A stretch of DNA of 20,991 nucleotides from a virus: positions 1 through 20,991 of the IMG/VR virus record IMGVR_UViG_3300019487_000957, one strand, 5' to 3'. The position numbers were made by a program, and so were the translations under genes. Of this stretch, positions 1 through 6,286 are shown piece after piece. The notes under the pieces were generated by a model, which searched no databases, had not been told where the DNA came from, and saw only the letters and a program-made list of their open reading frames with translations. Position 1 is the stretch's first letter. Every line of letters starts with the position of its first letter.

Positions 1-417
1 CTACGAATCTAAGGTCTTGCGATGGGTGCGGTAGCGGATCAGATAGCGCAGGGTGATCATCCCCGCGTCCTGGTCCGCCTCCGCCATTTCCAGCTCCTGG
101 ACGAGCGGCTCGATGCCGAGGCAGAGCCCGCCCAAGTTCTCATCCTCCATCACCTTGGCATGGGCGGCGACGGCGGTGCTATCCGCCACCGAGTCCGGCA
201 CGGCGCCCCGGGCGATGACCGCTACCCGGAGGCTCAGCTGCCAGTCGAGGAGCGCATTGGAGCGCTTCTCCACGGTGTCGGTGTCCCAGGACAACACGAT
301 CACCAGCCCCTCCTCGCGGGTGGCGGCGGTCAGGCGCGAGCGGTACACCGACACTCCGGTTAAGGTGGCGAGCTGGGTCTTCAGCGCCGCCAGGATCTGT
401 TCGCGTTTGGAGGCCAT
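1..417 (-). CDS. Tail terminator / minor tail protein U-like
   Basis: A complete 138-residue protein whose TAG stop is the first three bases of the window. It looks like the small tail-completion proteins of lambda-like siphophages that cap the tail tube: a helical N-terminus followed by alternating strands (YRSRL, EEGLVIVLSWDTD, LSLRVAVIARG), an HAKVMEDENLGGL segment and a C-terminal ADQDAGMITLRYLIRYRT stretch typical of that group. A stop lies two codons upstream of the ATG, so the start is tightly bounded, although no clear Shine-Dalgarno sequence precedes it. It is the last late-operon gene visible; the tail tube and tape measure genes would lie beyond the left edge. The family call rests on remembered sequence resemblance and on position after the head genes. 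Confidence 0.6.
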   Translation of the reverse strand: MASKREQILAALKTQLATLTGVSVYRSRLTAATREEGLVIVLSWDTDTVEKRSNALLDWQLSLRVAVIARGAVPDSVADSTAVAAHAKVMEDENLGGLCLGIEPLVQELEMAEADQDAGMITLRYLIRYRTHRKTLDS

Positions 418-456
418 CAGTCAAAGGAGGGCGGCGGCCAAACCCGTAGGGGGGCC

Positions 457-480
457 GACAACGGTGGGAGGACCGTTGTC
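457..480. repeat. Perfect 9-bp hairpin between endolysin and tail gene
   Basis: GACAACGGT (457-465) and ACCGTTGTC (472-480) are perfect inverted repeats around a 6-nt loop, inside the 83-bp gap between the endolysin stop and the tail-gene ATG. There is no T-tract on either strand, so it is not a classical terminator. It could be an mRNA processing or stability element, or a protein-binding palindrome. Confidence 0.5.
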
Positions 481-500
481 CGCCGAGCTGGCCGCCGCGA

Positions 501-932
501 TCACACCCCAAGCTCGAGCAGGCGCGCCAGCTCCTTCGCGCGAAGCGGGATCTGGCGCGCCATCTTGGAATCCAGCAGCTCGCGCGCGGCCTGCGCGTAC
601 TCGCCGTCCTCCAGGGCCGCCAACATGCGCTTGAATCCGAGCAGGCCCTTAAGGCCGAGCTGGAAGCACATCGAGATCAACACCCGCTGGCGGGGCGGCG
701 AGAGCATGCGCCAGTAGCCGAGCGCCGCGTCGAGGGCGAGCTCGCAGCGGCGGATGTCGTTGCGCAGAAGGATCAACGCCTCCTCGTCGGTGATCCCGTT
801 GTCCTCCAAATTGCGCCCCACCCCGACGGTGAGCCTCCCCGCCGGGCAGCGATAGACCGTATTCTTCAGGCCCTCGTGGCGGATCAGCAGCTTTTCCAGC
901 TCGCTGAGCGTGTCGGGCAGACGGCGGCTCAT
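501..932 (-). CDS. Endolysin, GH24 (T4/P22-type) muramidase
   Basis: A 143-residue lysozyme that cleaves the MurNAc-GlcNAc bond of peptidoglycan. The catalytic pattern of the family (Glu, 8 residues, Asp or Cys, 5 residues, Thr) is present as E20, C29 and T35 in RHEGLKNTVYRCPAG and RLTVGVGR, with the same spacing as T4 E11-D20-T26. The CPAG variant is common in phage endolysins. No signal peptide or SAR segment is seen, so export would need a holin. The ATG at 932 overlaps the stop of the upstream gene (ATGA, 929-932), which fixes the start. The position is odd: it lies among head-tail and tail genes, not between the antiterminator and terminase as in lambda. Confidence 0.93.
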   Translation of the reverse strand: MSRRLPDTLSELEKLLIRHEGLKNTVYRCPAGRLTVGVGRNLEDNGITDEEALILLRNDIRRCELALDAALGYWRMLSPPRQRVLISMCFQLGLKGLLGFKRMLAALEDGEYAQAARELLDSKMARQIPLRAKELARLLELGV

Positions 933-1411
933 GGGGGCTGGGTGCGCTCGGCATGGGTGTGTCCGCGGGAACGGATCCGGGCGACGGGTGGCGGCTCCTC
1001 CAGCAGATCGGCGCGCTCGATGGTGCAGGCGATCTCCTCCCGCAGGCGCTCGGCCAAAAGCCTCAAGAGCCCGTGCTCGATGCGCCCGCAGAGCGCCAGC
1101 GCGAGTCTCACCCGGTAGTGCTCGAGGGGGGTGAAGGCGAGCTTTTTGAGCGCCACCCCACCCCACAGCGGCTCTTGGGCAAAGTGCACGGCGACGTTCT
1201 TGAACGTCTGGCTGAGCTTGACCTCGGTGATCCCAGAATAAAGCAGGGCACCGGTGTCGAGCAGCCAGAAGCCGTTCTGGATAGTGGTGATCCCCAGGGT
1301 GTGCAGCACCGTGCCCTCGCACTCGCACGCGAGCTTGACCTCGGCCAGCAATTTCTCCTTTTCCCGGCGCAGCGAGAGCGCCACCACCTGGGCGGTCAGT
1401 GCGAGTCTCAA
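929..1411 (-). CDS. Hypothetical protein, coupled to DUF1937 and endolysin genes
   Basis: An unrecognised protein of about 160 residues. I chose the TTG at 1411 because TTGA there overlaps the stop of the DUF1937 gene, while the stop at 929 overlaps the endolysin ATG, so both junctions are 4-nt couplings; a longer reading to 1543 would run deep into DUF1937. The sequence has a charged helix (LRREKEKLLAEVK), a mixed strand region (GITTIQNGFWLLDTGALLYSGITEVKLSQTFK) and a C-terminal helical part rich in Arg and Leu. No signal peptide or membrane segment is seen. The place between DUF1937 and endolysin suggests an accessory or structural role, but no function can be assigned. Confidence 0.6.
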   Translation of the reverse strand: MRLALTAQVVALSLRREKEKLLAEVKLACECEGTVLHTLGITTIQNGFWLLDTGALLYSGITEVKLSQTFKNVAVHFAQEPLWGGVALKKLAFTPLEHYRVRLALALCGRIEHGLLRLLAERLREEIACTIERADLLEEPPPVARIRSRGHTHAERTQPP

Positions 1412-1779
1412 CTCAGCCGCTCCCAGGTCCCAGCAAAGCCTTTTGGCTCGTAGAGCCGCACCGGAATGCCGCGCGTCTCGGCCGCCGCCCGTTCGGCCGC
1501 GATCCCCTCCGACTTCTCCCAGCCGCTCAAACCCAACACCCACAACTGCGAGGCCGCTTCGAGGAACGGCGCGTTCAGAGCCATCCAGAATTCGGTCGGC
1601 TTTTTTTGCAGCGCCGGCGCCGCCTCGGCCACCGGATGCGAGTGCACGATGGGCGAGAAGATCGGGCGGTGTTCCTGATCGTGCAGCACATGCCGGGCGC
1701 AGAAAGCGACCGCCGCGCGGTAGCGGGCCCGGCGCACCCGCGGATCGGGATCGGTGTAGGGGGAGGCTAAGAAGATCAT
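1408..1779 (-). CDS. DUF1937 family protein (nucleoside deoxyribosyltransferase-like fold)
   Basis: A 123-residue protein starting MIFLASPYTDPDPRVRRARY, the hallmark N-terminus of DUF1937, followed by the SPIVHSHP motif (residues about 42-49), FWMALNAPFLEAASQLWVLGLSGWEKSEGIAAE and a C-terminal GIPVRLYEP. The family is predicted to share the nucleoside 2-deoxyribosyltransferase-like Rossmann fold, and it is often found in phages; its reaction there is not established. The start ATG at 1779 begins the conserved motif directly. It is coupled downstream by a TTGA overlap and follows a 33-residue membrane protein gene. Confidence 0.85.
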   Translation of the reverse strand: MIFLASPYTDPDPRVRRARYRAAVAFCARHVLHDQEHRPIFSPIVHSHPVAEAAPALQKKPTEFWMALNAPFLEAASQLWVLGLSGWEKSEGIAAERAAAETRGIPVRLYEPKGFAGTWERLS

Positions 1780-1795
1780 TTCGTGGCGCGCGCTC

Positions 1796-1897
1796 CTACG
1801 GTGCCTGAAACCTGTGTACGTAAGACCATATCACCACCCAACCCACGACCCCGATCGCGACCAGCAGTACCAGGCCGAGCAGGGTGCGTGCGCTCAT
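1796..1897 (-). CDS. 33-residue single-span membrane protein (holin/lysis candidate)
   Basis: A very short reading frame: ATG at 1897-1895, stop at 1796. After the start, residues 5-24 (TLLGLVLLVAIGVVGWVVIW) form one strong hydrophobic span, followed by a short polar tail SYVHRFQAP. Only 2 nt separate it from the stop of the preceding gene (TGAGCATGAG context), so it fits the tightly packed operon. It sits three genes upstream of the endolysin, and single-span proteins of this size can act as small holins or lysis accessory proteins. That role is inferred from context only. It could also be a phage membrane peptide of other function. Confidence 0.5.
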   Translation of the reverse strand: MSARTLLGLVLLVAIGVVGWVVIWSYVHRFQAP

Positions 1898-1899
1898 GC

Positions 1900-2097
1900 T
1901 CAGTCGTCGAACAGGGGCTGAAAAGACGCCCGCGGACGATAAGGCGCGGGCGCTTGGGCCTCTGCCACGAGGGCGGCGCGCGCCAGCTCGATCTGCTCCA
2001 CCGCCACCAAGTAGATGGGACGATCGAGCTTCGGCACGTGGCGCTCGAGGCTCGCGAGATTGATCAGCGCGGTGCTCAAGAGCTCGGGGGCGTTCAT
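1900..2097 (-). CDS. Hypothetical 65-residue protein
   Basis: Starts at the ATG at 2097 (MNAPELLSTALINLASLERH), which overlaps the upstream stop as ATGA (2094-2097); a longer frame to 2139 would overlap the preceding gene needlessly. The protein is predicted mostly helical and acidic to neutral, without membrane segment, cysteines or a motif I recognise, and ends RASFQPLFDD. The next gene, the 33-residue membrane protein, begins 2 nt after its stop. It is part of the lysis-like cluster by position only. Confidence 0.55.
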   Translation of the reverse strand: MNAPELLSTALINLASLERHVPKLDRPIYLVAVEQIELARAALVAEAQAPAPYRPRASFQPLFDD

Positions 2098-2348
2098 CGC
2101 GCAGAGCGCGCCAGGGTGGGCGGCGCTATCGGATCCCACCCCACGACCTCGGGCATATTGCGGCGCTCCTCAATCTCACGCCAGTGCGCCCGATGCACCC
2201 ATACCTTCGGCTCCCCTGGGCCTAGCATTGCCGGTGCCTGAGCATCGGAATACTCGTCTGTACTGTCTGTACTGTTAACGCTGAAGGCCGCCAGGCTAAC
2301 GAGCGTAACGAGGGTGGCGCACACGATAAAAGCTCTGTTTTGGATCAT
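2094..2348 (-). CDS. Small exported or membrane-anchored protein of the lysis-like cluster
   Basis: An 84-residue protein (from the ATG at 2348; an ATG two codons earlier, at 2354, is only 2 nt from the GAGG at 2357-2360 and so less likely). Residues 5-24 (AFIVCATLVTLVSLAAFSVN) form a signal peptide or N-terminal membrane anchor without a lipobox. A polar, presumably periplasmic part follows, with NSTDSTDE encoded by a perfect 9-bp tandem repeat CTGTACTGT on the plus strand (2258-2275), and then VHRAHWREIEERRNM. It ends in an ATGA overlap with the next gene. A spanin-like or other lysis role is possible from position but has no sequence support. Confidence 0.55.
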   Translation of the reverse strand: MIQNRAFIVCATLVTLVSLAAFSVNSTDSTDEYSDAQAPAMLGPGEPKVWVHRAHWREIEERRNMPEVVGWDPIAPPTLARSAR

Positions 2349-2375
2349 CTGCATTTCCTCACAAAGGGTTGGTTG

Positions 2376-2765
2376 TCACGGGGCCGGGGTCTCCGGCCCG
2401 ATCTCGAGCGCCCCGTCGGTGGTCAAGGCACGCTCCGAGAAGCTGCCGTGGGCGGCGCTCAAGCTGGTGAGATTGCCATCGAGATCCCCGAGCACCTCGG
2501 GCGCCACCTCGCGCCTCGCCAGGGTCGGGTGCCCGTCGGCGAGCAAGGACTCGATGGCAGCCCGGGTGGTGGCGAGCGCTTGGGTCAAGGCCGCCAGCAG
2601 ATCGCGGCGGCGCTGATAGTCGGCGAGGAGCGCCTGTACCTCGGCCCTAGTGTCCGCGCGCAGATCGAGACTGAGATAAGCCTCCAGGCCCTCGAGGACG
2701 GCGGCCACCGGGAGGGTGGCCGCTTGCGCCTCGGTGGCCAAGCTATCGATGGCGGCGCTGTCCAT
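2376..2765 (-). CDS. Hypothetical phage structural-module protein
   Basis: A 129-residue, strongly alpha-helical, acidic protein (MDSAAIDSLATEAQAATLPV, then LRADTRAEVQALLADYQRRRDLLAALTQALATTRAAIESLL by composition), with likely coiled-coil between about residues 35 and 75. It begins 3 nt after the stop of the Ig-like protein gene, so the two are co-translated. No family recognised. It could be a tail-associated or chaperone-like protein given its place between connector and tail genes. Confidence 0.6.
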   Translation of the reverse strand: MDSAAIDSLATEAQAATLPVAAVLEGLEAYLSLDLRADTRAEVQALLADYQRRRDLLAALTQALATTRAAIESLLADGHPTLARREVAPEVLGDLDGNLTSLSAAHGSFSERALTTDGALEIGPETPAP

Positions 2766-2768
2766 GGC

Positions 2769-3101
2769 TTACGGGCCAGGCGCGATCGGCTGCTCCTCGC
2801 CCACCGTGAAGGATCCTCCCGTCGCCCCCAGCACCGGTAGCATGGAAAATACCTCCGAGAGCACGATGGGATGAACGCCGGCGCCGAGATCCCCGTCCGC
2901 GCGCACCGTTAAGGTCACCTCGCCCACGGCGCCGTTGTGAGCGATGGTGGCGCTCATGCCGTCGGGGCGGGGGGTGAGGGTCGCCAGTGAGGGATCCGAC
3001 AAGGACCACTCGGGCGCGGCCTCCACTTGCCCTGGGCTGCCATCGGCCTTGGTATAGCTCACGCTCATGGCGCGCTGGTTTAGGGGATGGATGTCAAACA
3101 T
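2769..3101 (-). CDS. Ig-like domain (BIG-2-like) phage protein
   Basis: 110 residues starting at the ATG at 3101, chosen because AAGGAG lies about 6 nt upstream; a longer frame to 3152 has no such site. Predicted beta-rich: VSYTKADGSPGQVE, PEWSLSDPSLATLTPRPDGM, ATIAHNGAVGEVTLTVRADGDLG. The pattern 'W-x-L-S-D-P-S-L-A-T-L-T ... G-x-V-G-E-V-T-L-T-V-x-A-D' resembles BIG-2 or other Ig-like folds that decorate phage virions. It follows the connector gene in the late operon, so a surface decoration or tail-associated role is likely. The fold is inferred from the strand pattern. Confidence 0.65.
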   Translation of the reverse strand: MFDIHPLNQRAMSVSYTKADGSPGQVEAAPEWSLSDPSLATLTPRPDGMSATIAHNGAVGEVTLTVRADGDLGAGVHPIVLSEVFSMLPVLGATGGSFTVGEEQPIAPGP

Positions 3102-3153
3102 GGATGTCTCCTTTCGATGGGTTAAATGGATATACAGGTGCGTAGAACGCACC

Positions 3154-3552
3154 TTACGTTTTGGCCAGGGTCGCGCGCATCAGCGCCCCGTCGTCGAGGG
3201 CGGCCACTTCGCGCACGGTGTAGGCGAGCGCGTTTACGGTCACGGTCTCGCCAGTTTTCAATCCCGCCAATTGGTTGGCGGCGTAGGTGATCGCGTACTC
3301 GCGCGAGCGCACCGCGCCGTCGATGAGCTCCGCATCGGGAGCATCGAGCAGCACCTGGGCGCTCTGTTGCGCCCCGCCCCCCGATGGGGTCCAGTGGGCG
3401 GGGAGGGCGGCGCAATCGCCGCCCGGAAAAAAAACGCTTAGGTCTTCGGCAAACAATGGGTCAAAGTCAAAAAAAAGGGCGGCATAGGAACCGCCCCAGT
3501 TTCGCTTGGGGTATTTACGCCACCGCGTCGGTAAAGAGATACCCGAGGTCAT
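3154..3552 (-). CDS. Head-tail connector, lambda FII-like (start doubtful)
   Basis: The body FDFDPLFAEDLSVFFPGG ... VLLDAPDAELIDGAVRSREYAITYAANQLAG ... VTVNALAYTVREVAALDDG matches head-tail joining proteins of the FII / Phage_attach type, which sit between the portal ring and the tail. The only in-frame ATG, at 3552, lies 38 nt inside the capsid gene, and the first ~26 residues (MTSGISLPTRWRKYPKRNWG) look spurious. A better start is the ATG at 3485, which is one frame off; a T8 run at 3469-3476 (minus strand) separates it from the coding frame, and a ninth T would give MPPFFFDFDPLFAED. A second T8 run lies at 3427-3434. So slippage, a real indel or a homopolymer miscount is possible. Confidence 0.7.
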   Translation of the reverse strand: MTSGISLPTRWRKYPKRNWGGSYAALFFDFDPLFAEDLSVFFPGGDCAALPAHWTPSGGGAQQSAQVLLDAPDAELIDGAVRSREYAITYAANQLAGLKTGETVTVNALAYTVREVAALDDGALMRATLAKT

Positions 3553-4444
3553 TGGCGGTCAATAATTCCTTGACCGACTCCCCGACCCGCACTCGTTGGC
3601 CGCCGCGAAGGCCGATGTCGGGATCGGGCTGGGTGCCCGAGACCCGGCTGCCCCACTCGGCGGTGAAACCGAAGGTGACGCCGCGACTGGCATCGGCTAA
3701 GCGGTCCCGATAAAGCAACGCGCATTTCTTGCCCCAGACCCGGGCCAAGGAGACGGCTTGTCCCTTCTTGGCCGTGTTGAGCCAGCCTTGGCCGACCAGC
3801 ACCGCCTCGAATTCCAGCAGTTGCGCTAAGAAATCGCGCGGCACGACACCGGCGGTCGCGGCGTTGCCGTAGAAGGCCTGCACGACTTTAGGGTGGGTGC
3901 GGAGCTTAGTGTAGACCGCTTGGCCCACGACCATGATGTTGGGCCGCATGACCATGCCATCCAGCGCATTTAAGATCGCCGCCAAGGGATCGCTGTTGGT
4001 GAAATCCGACCACTGGGCGGTGCCGGAGAGCGTGGTCTTGTTCGCCGCCGCATACTGGGCGGCGTCGAACACCAGATCCGCCGTACGCTTCTCGCGGTCC
4101 AGCAGGATCAGATCGGTGACCGTCTCGGTCGCCTTCATCAAGGGATCGTAGTTCGCGGGAGCGTTGTCGATGTCGGCCTGGGGCACCGGATCATCGAGCC
4201 CGTAGTCCTGGGTCGATGAGCTGGTCTCGGTCGCCTGGAACTCGACCTCATTGGGCTTACCGCGGCGCCCGACCTTGGTGTCGGGGATGGTGAAGCCATC
4301 GGCTAAGTTGTGCTTTAGGTATTTGAAATCCTGCACGCCCACGGGCACGCGGGGCAGGACCTCGTCTGCGATCAGGACCGGGTTGCGATAGGCGATCGCG
4401 ATCGCGGTCAGATACGGTTGAACGGGGAATGGTGCTGTTGCCAT
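3515..4444 (-). CDS. Major capsid protein
   Basis: 309 residues, complete. The sequence contains the run of features typical of this phage capsid group: MATAPFPVQPYLTAIAIAYR, ADEVLPRVPVGVQDFKYLKH, PDTKVGRRGKPNEVEF, DYGLDDPVPQADIDNAP, LTDLILLDREKRTADLVFD, SGTAQWSDFTNSDPLAAI, MRPNIMVVGQAVYTKLRTHP, GWLNTAKKGQAVSLARVWGK and a C-terminal RVRVGESVKELLTANDLGYL. It would form the icosahedral shell with an HK97-like fold (fold by family, not seen here). It directly follows the decoration gene (stop at 4448, start ATG at 4444) and precedes the connector, the usual lambda D-E-FII order. Confidence 0.92.
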   Translation of the reverse strand: MATAPFPVQPYLTAIAIAYRNPVLIADEVLPRVPVGVQDFKYLKHNLADGFTIPDTKVGRRGKPNEVEFQATETSSSTQDYGLDDPVPQADIDNAPANYDPLMKATETVTDLILLDREKRTADLVFDAAQYAAANKTTLSGTAQWSDFTNSDPLAAILNALDGMVMRPNIMVVGQAVYTKLRTHPKVVQAFYGNAATAGVVPRDFLAQLLEFEAVLVGQGWLNTAKKGQAVSLARVWGKKCALLYRDRLADASRGVTFGFTAEWGSRVSGTQPDPDIGLRGGQRVRVGESVKELLTANDLGYLFTDAVA

Positions 4445-4447
4445 GAT

Positions 4448-4828
4448 TTACGCTCCTTGGATCTGGCCAGGGGCGAGCTGGACCAAGCCGATATCGCCCA
4501 CTGCGCCTGAGACCAGGGCGATCCCGATGATGCGGTTATTGACGCCTGCGGCCGGGGCGGCTGCGATGGCGCGCCCCACCGAATCGGTGGTCAGGAGAGC
4601 GCCGCGGGTGACGCTGGCGCCGTACTCGACCTCGGCGGTGCCCGCGAGTGCGCAATCGACCCGGCCGTTGACGGTCGCCTGACCGAGCATATCTGCGACC
4701 GCGAACATGGCGTCGCCGACGGCGGCGGCCTGCACCACCCCGCCATCGGCGCCGCCGATCTTGACGATGCGATAGGGCAGGACCGCGGCCTCGGCGATGA
4801 AGGTTTTGATTAGGGTTGGATTAGGCAT
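4448..4828 (-). CDS. Capsid decoration protein, DUF2190 family
   Basis: 126 residues from the ATG at 4828, which has an excellent AGGAGG (4834-4839) 5 nt upstream; a GTG two codons earlier lies inside that site. The sequence (AAVLPYRIVKIGGADGGVVQ, AVGDAMFAVADMLGQ, GTAEVEYGASVTRGALLTTD, GVNNRIIGIALVSGAVGDIG, LVQLAPGQIQG) is a clear DUF2190 pattern. Such proteins have been labelled 'RecA/RadA-like phage recombinase' but in this position act as head decoration, equivalent to lambda D. The gene overlaps the protease/scaffold stop by 8 nt, so its ribosome site lies in the scaffold coding end. Confidence 0.88.
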   Translation of the reverse strand: MPNPTLIKTFIAEAAVLPYRIVKIGGADGGVVQAAAVGDAMFAVADMLGQATVNGRVDCALAGTAEVEYGASVTRGALLTTDSVGRAIAAAPAAGVNNRIIGIALVSGAVGDIGLVQLAPGQIQGA

Positions 4829-5264
4829 ACGCACCTCCTTGCCTGAGACTCAAAACGGCTTGGGCATAAGACAGCGCCTCGCCGCGGGTGGCGGCCTGGT
4901 CCACCAGCTCGCGCGCTTTGGCGGCGAGCGCCTTGGGGTCGACCGCGCTGGGTCCGCCTTGCGGCTCCACGGTGGGCGGTAAGGGCTGCGGGGCATCGGT
5001 GCGGAGGTCCTCCAGGCGCGCCTGGCTGCGTCGCTTCTCGGCCGCCAGAACCTGCACCGCCGCCTCTGGGCCGGTGGTCTTGCCGTCGAATTTCAATTGC
5101 TCGATCAGGGCCTCATGGCCCGGCATCGACTGCGCCTGCACGGCGCGGATGCGCTCGCGCTCTTGCGCGGCGCCCTCGGTCAGCCCGGTGGCATGGCCCT
5201 CGGCTCGGATGGCCTCGGCGATCTCCGGGTGATCGGCTGCGATCTTCTCTCTGGTGATTTCCAT
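4821..5264 (-). CDS. Nested in-frame scaffold protein (Nu3-like) from internal start
   Basis: An in-frame ATG at 5264 (Met310 of the protease, MEITREKIAADHPEIAEAIR) is preceded by GAGGAG (plus-strand CTCCTC, 5271-5276) at an ideal 6-nt spacing. The 147-residue product would be highly charged and helical, with EGAAQERERIRAVQAQ and LAAEKRRSQARLEDL as coiled-coil segments and a Pro-rich hinge before the end. Lambda makes its scaffold Nu3 in the same way, from a start inside gene C. The existence of a separate product is inferred from the ribosome site and the family precedent. Confidence 0.72.
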   Translation of the reverse strand: MEITREKIAADHPEIAEAIRAEGHATGLTEGAAQERERIRAVQAQSMPGHEALIEQLKFDGKTTGPEAAVQVLAAEKRRSQARLEDLRTDAPQPLPPTVEPQGGPSAVDPKALAAKARELVDQAATRGEALSYAQAVLSLRQGGAYA

Positions 5265-6191
5265 CGCTGGCTCCTCGATAATAGCTTCAATTCCCGGCGC
5301 GACACCGGCGCCAACCCCAGCCACCGTGGTAACAGTGGCCCGCCTCTGCACGGGTTTCTTTGCCCGCGCCATGTCCGCGATCAATTTCGGGAAGGCGGCC
5401 ACTCCGTCCGCGAGCCCGGCCTTGACCGCCTGCCTGCCGATGAACACCCGTCCGTCGGCCATCTGTGATAGTACTGTCTCGACATCCACCCCACGGAAGG
5501 CGGCGATATCGTCCACGAATTCGGCATAGATCTGATCGACCTGCTGTTGCAGGACATCACGGCCCTCATCGGACAAGGGCTCGTATTGGCTGGTCAGGCG
5601 CTTGTATTGGCCGGCGGTGATTTCCGTGGTCTTGAGCCCTGCCGCGGCCTCGGCGCCGCTGATATCGGTATGGGTCGCGAGCACCCCGATCGATCCCACT
5701 TGGGCCGTGTTTCCGCTCAAATAAATCTCATCGGCCGCCGCTCCGATCCAATAGCCGGCCGAGGCCATCATGCCGTCGGCATAGGCGATGGCAGGTTTCA
5801 GCGCACCCGCCTCGCGCACCTCGCGCGCCAGCCCCTGGGTGCCGTCGACCGAGCCGCCGGGGGAGTCGATCTTGAGCACGATCTGGTTCACCGCCGGATC
5901 GTTGAGCGCCGCCTGCAGGTCTCGGCTGATGAGTTCGGTCGAGGCGCCGCCCGAGATCTTGGAAAGGAGGTTCATCTTCTTCCCGATCACCCCTTCGATG
6001 GGAATGATGGCCACCCCCTGCTCGACCGTATAGCCTTGCTCGGCGCGGGCCAAGGGCTCGCCCAGGCGCGCCTCGAGCGCCTTTAAGTCAATCTTCTCCC
6101 CGCGCAGATGGGTCTCGTAGATGGCCCGGATCTCGATCAGCTTCTCCGGCACGATGGCCCAGGGGGCGGTCATGATGTCGATTAGGCGCAT
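4821..6191 (-). CDS. Head maturation protease, S49 (SppA/lambda C-like), with C-terminal scaffold region
   Basis: 456 residues. The N-terminal 300 residues are a ClpP/crotonase-fold S49 peptidase: GVAIIPIEGVIGKK (59-72), IVLKIDSPGGSVDGTQGLA (104-122), the catalytic serine S144 in DGMMASAGYWIGAAADEIYL, and Lys197 in AGQYKRLTSQYEPLSDEGR as the likely catalytic base. It would process scaffold and portal during prohead maturation. Residues 310-456 are charged and helical and correspond to a scaffold domain that can also be made alone from an internal start. Start ATG at 6191 follows GAGGAAGAG. The order portal - protease/scaffold - decoration - capsid is that of lambda B-C-Nu3-D-E. Confidence 0.92.
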   Translation of the reverse strand: MRLIDIMTAPWAIVPEKLIEIRAIYETHLRGEKIDLKALEARLGEPLARAEQGYTVEQGVAIIPIEGVIGKKMNLLSKISGGASTELISRDLQAALNDPAVNQIVLKIDSPGGSVDGTQGLAREVREAGALKPAIAYADGMMASAGYWIGAAADEIYLSGNTAQVGSIGVLATHTDISGAEAAAGLKTTEITAGQYKRLTSQYEPLSDEGRDVLQQQVDQIYAEFVDDIAAFRGVDVETVLSQMADGRVFIGRQAVKAGLADGVAAFPKLIADMARAKKPVQRRATVTTVAGVGAGVAPGIEAIIEEPAMEITREKIAADHPEIAEAIRAEGHATGLTEGAAQERERIRAVQAQSMPGHEALIEQLKFDGKTTGPEAAVQVLAAEKRRSQARLEDLRTDAPQPLPPTVEPQGGPSAVDPKALAAKARELVDQAATRGEALSYAQAVLSLRQGGAYA

Positions 6192-6220
6192 GGTCGTCTC
6201 TTCCTCACACTGTTAACGCC

Positions 6221-6250
6221 AGGGGCAGAGCCGGTTTCACGGATGCCCCT
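6221..6250. repeat. 7-bp stem in the portal-protease gap
   Basis: AGGGGCA (6221-6227) pairs with TGCCCCT (6244-6250) around 16 nt, in the 95-bp gap between the portal stop and the protease start. There is no T-tract. It may be a simple mRNA hairpin; nothing else is seen in the gap. Confidence 0.3.
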
Positions 6251-6286
6251 CTCTGACGGCTGCTCACTTGTGGTTTGGTACAATCG

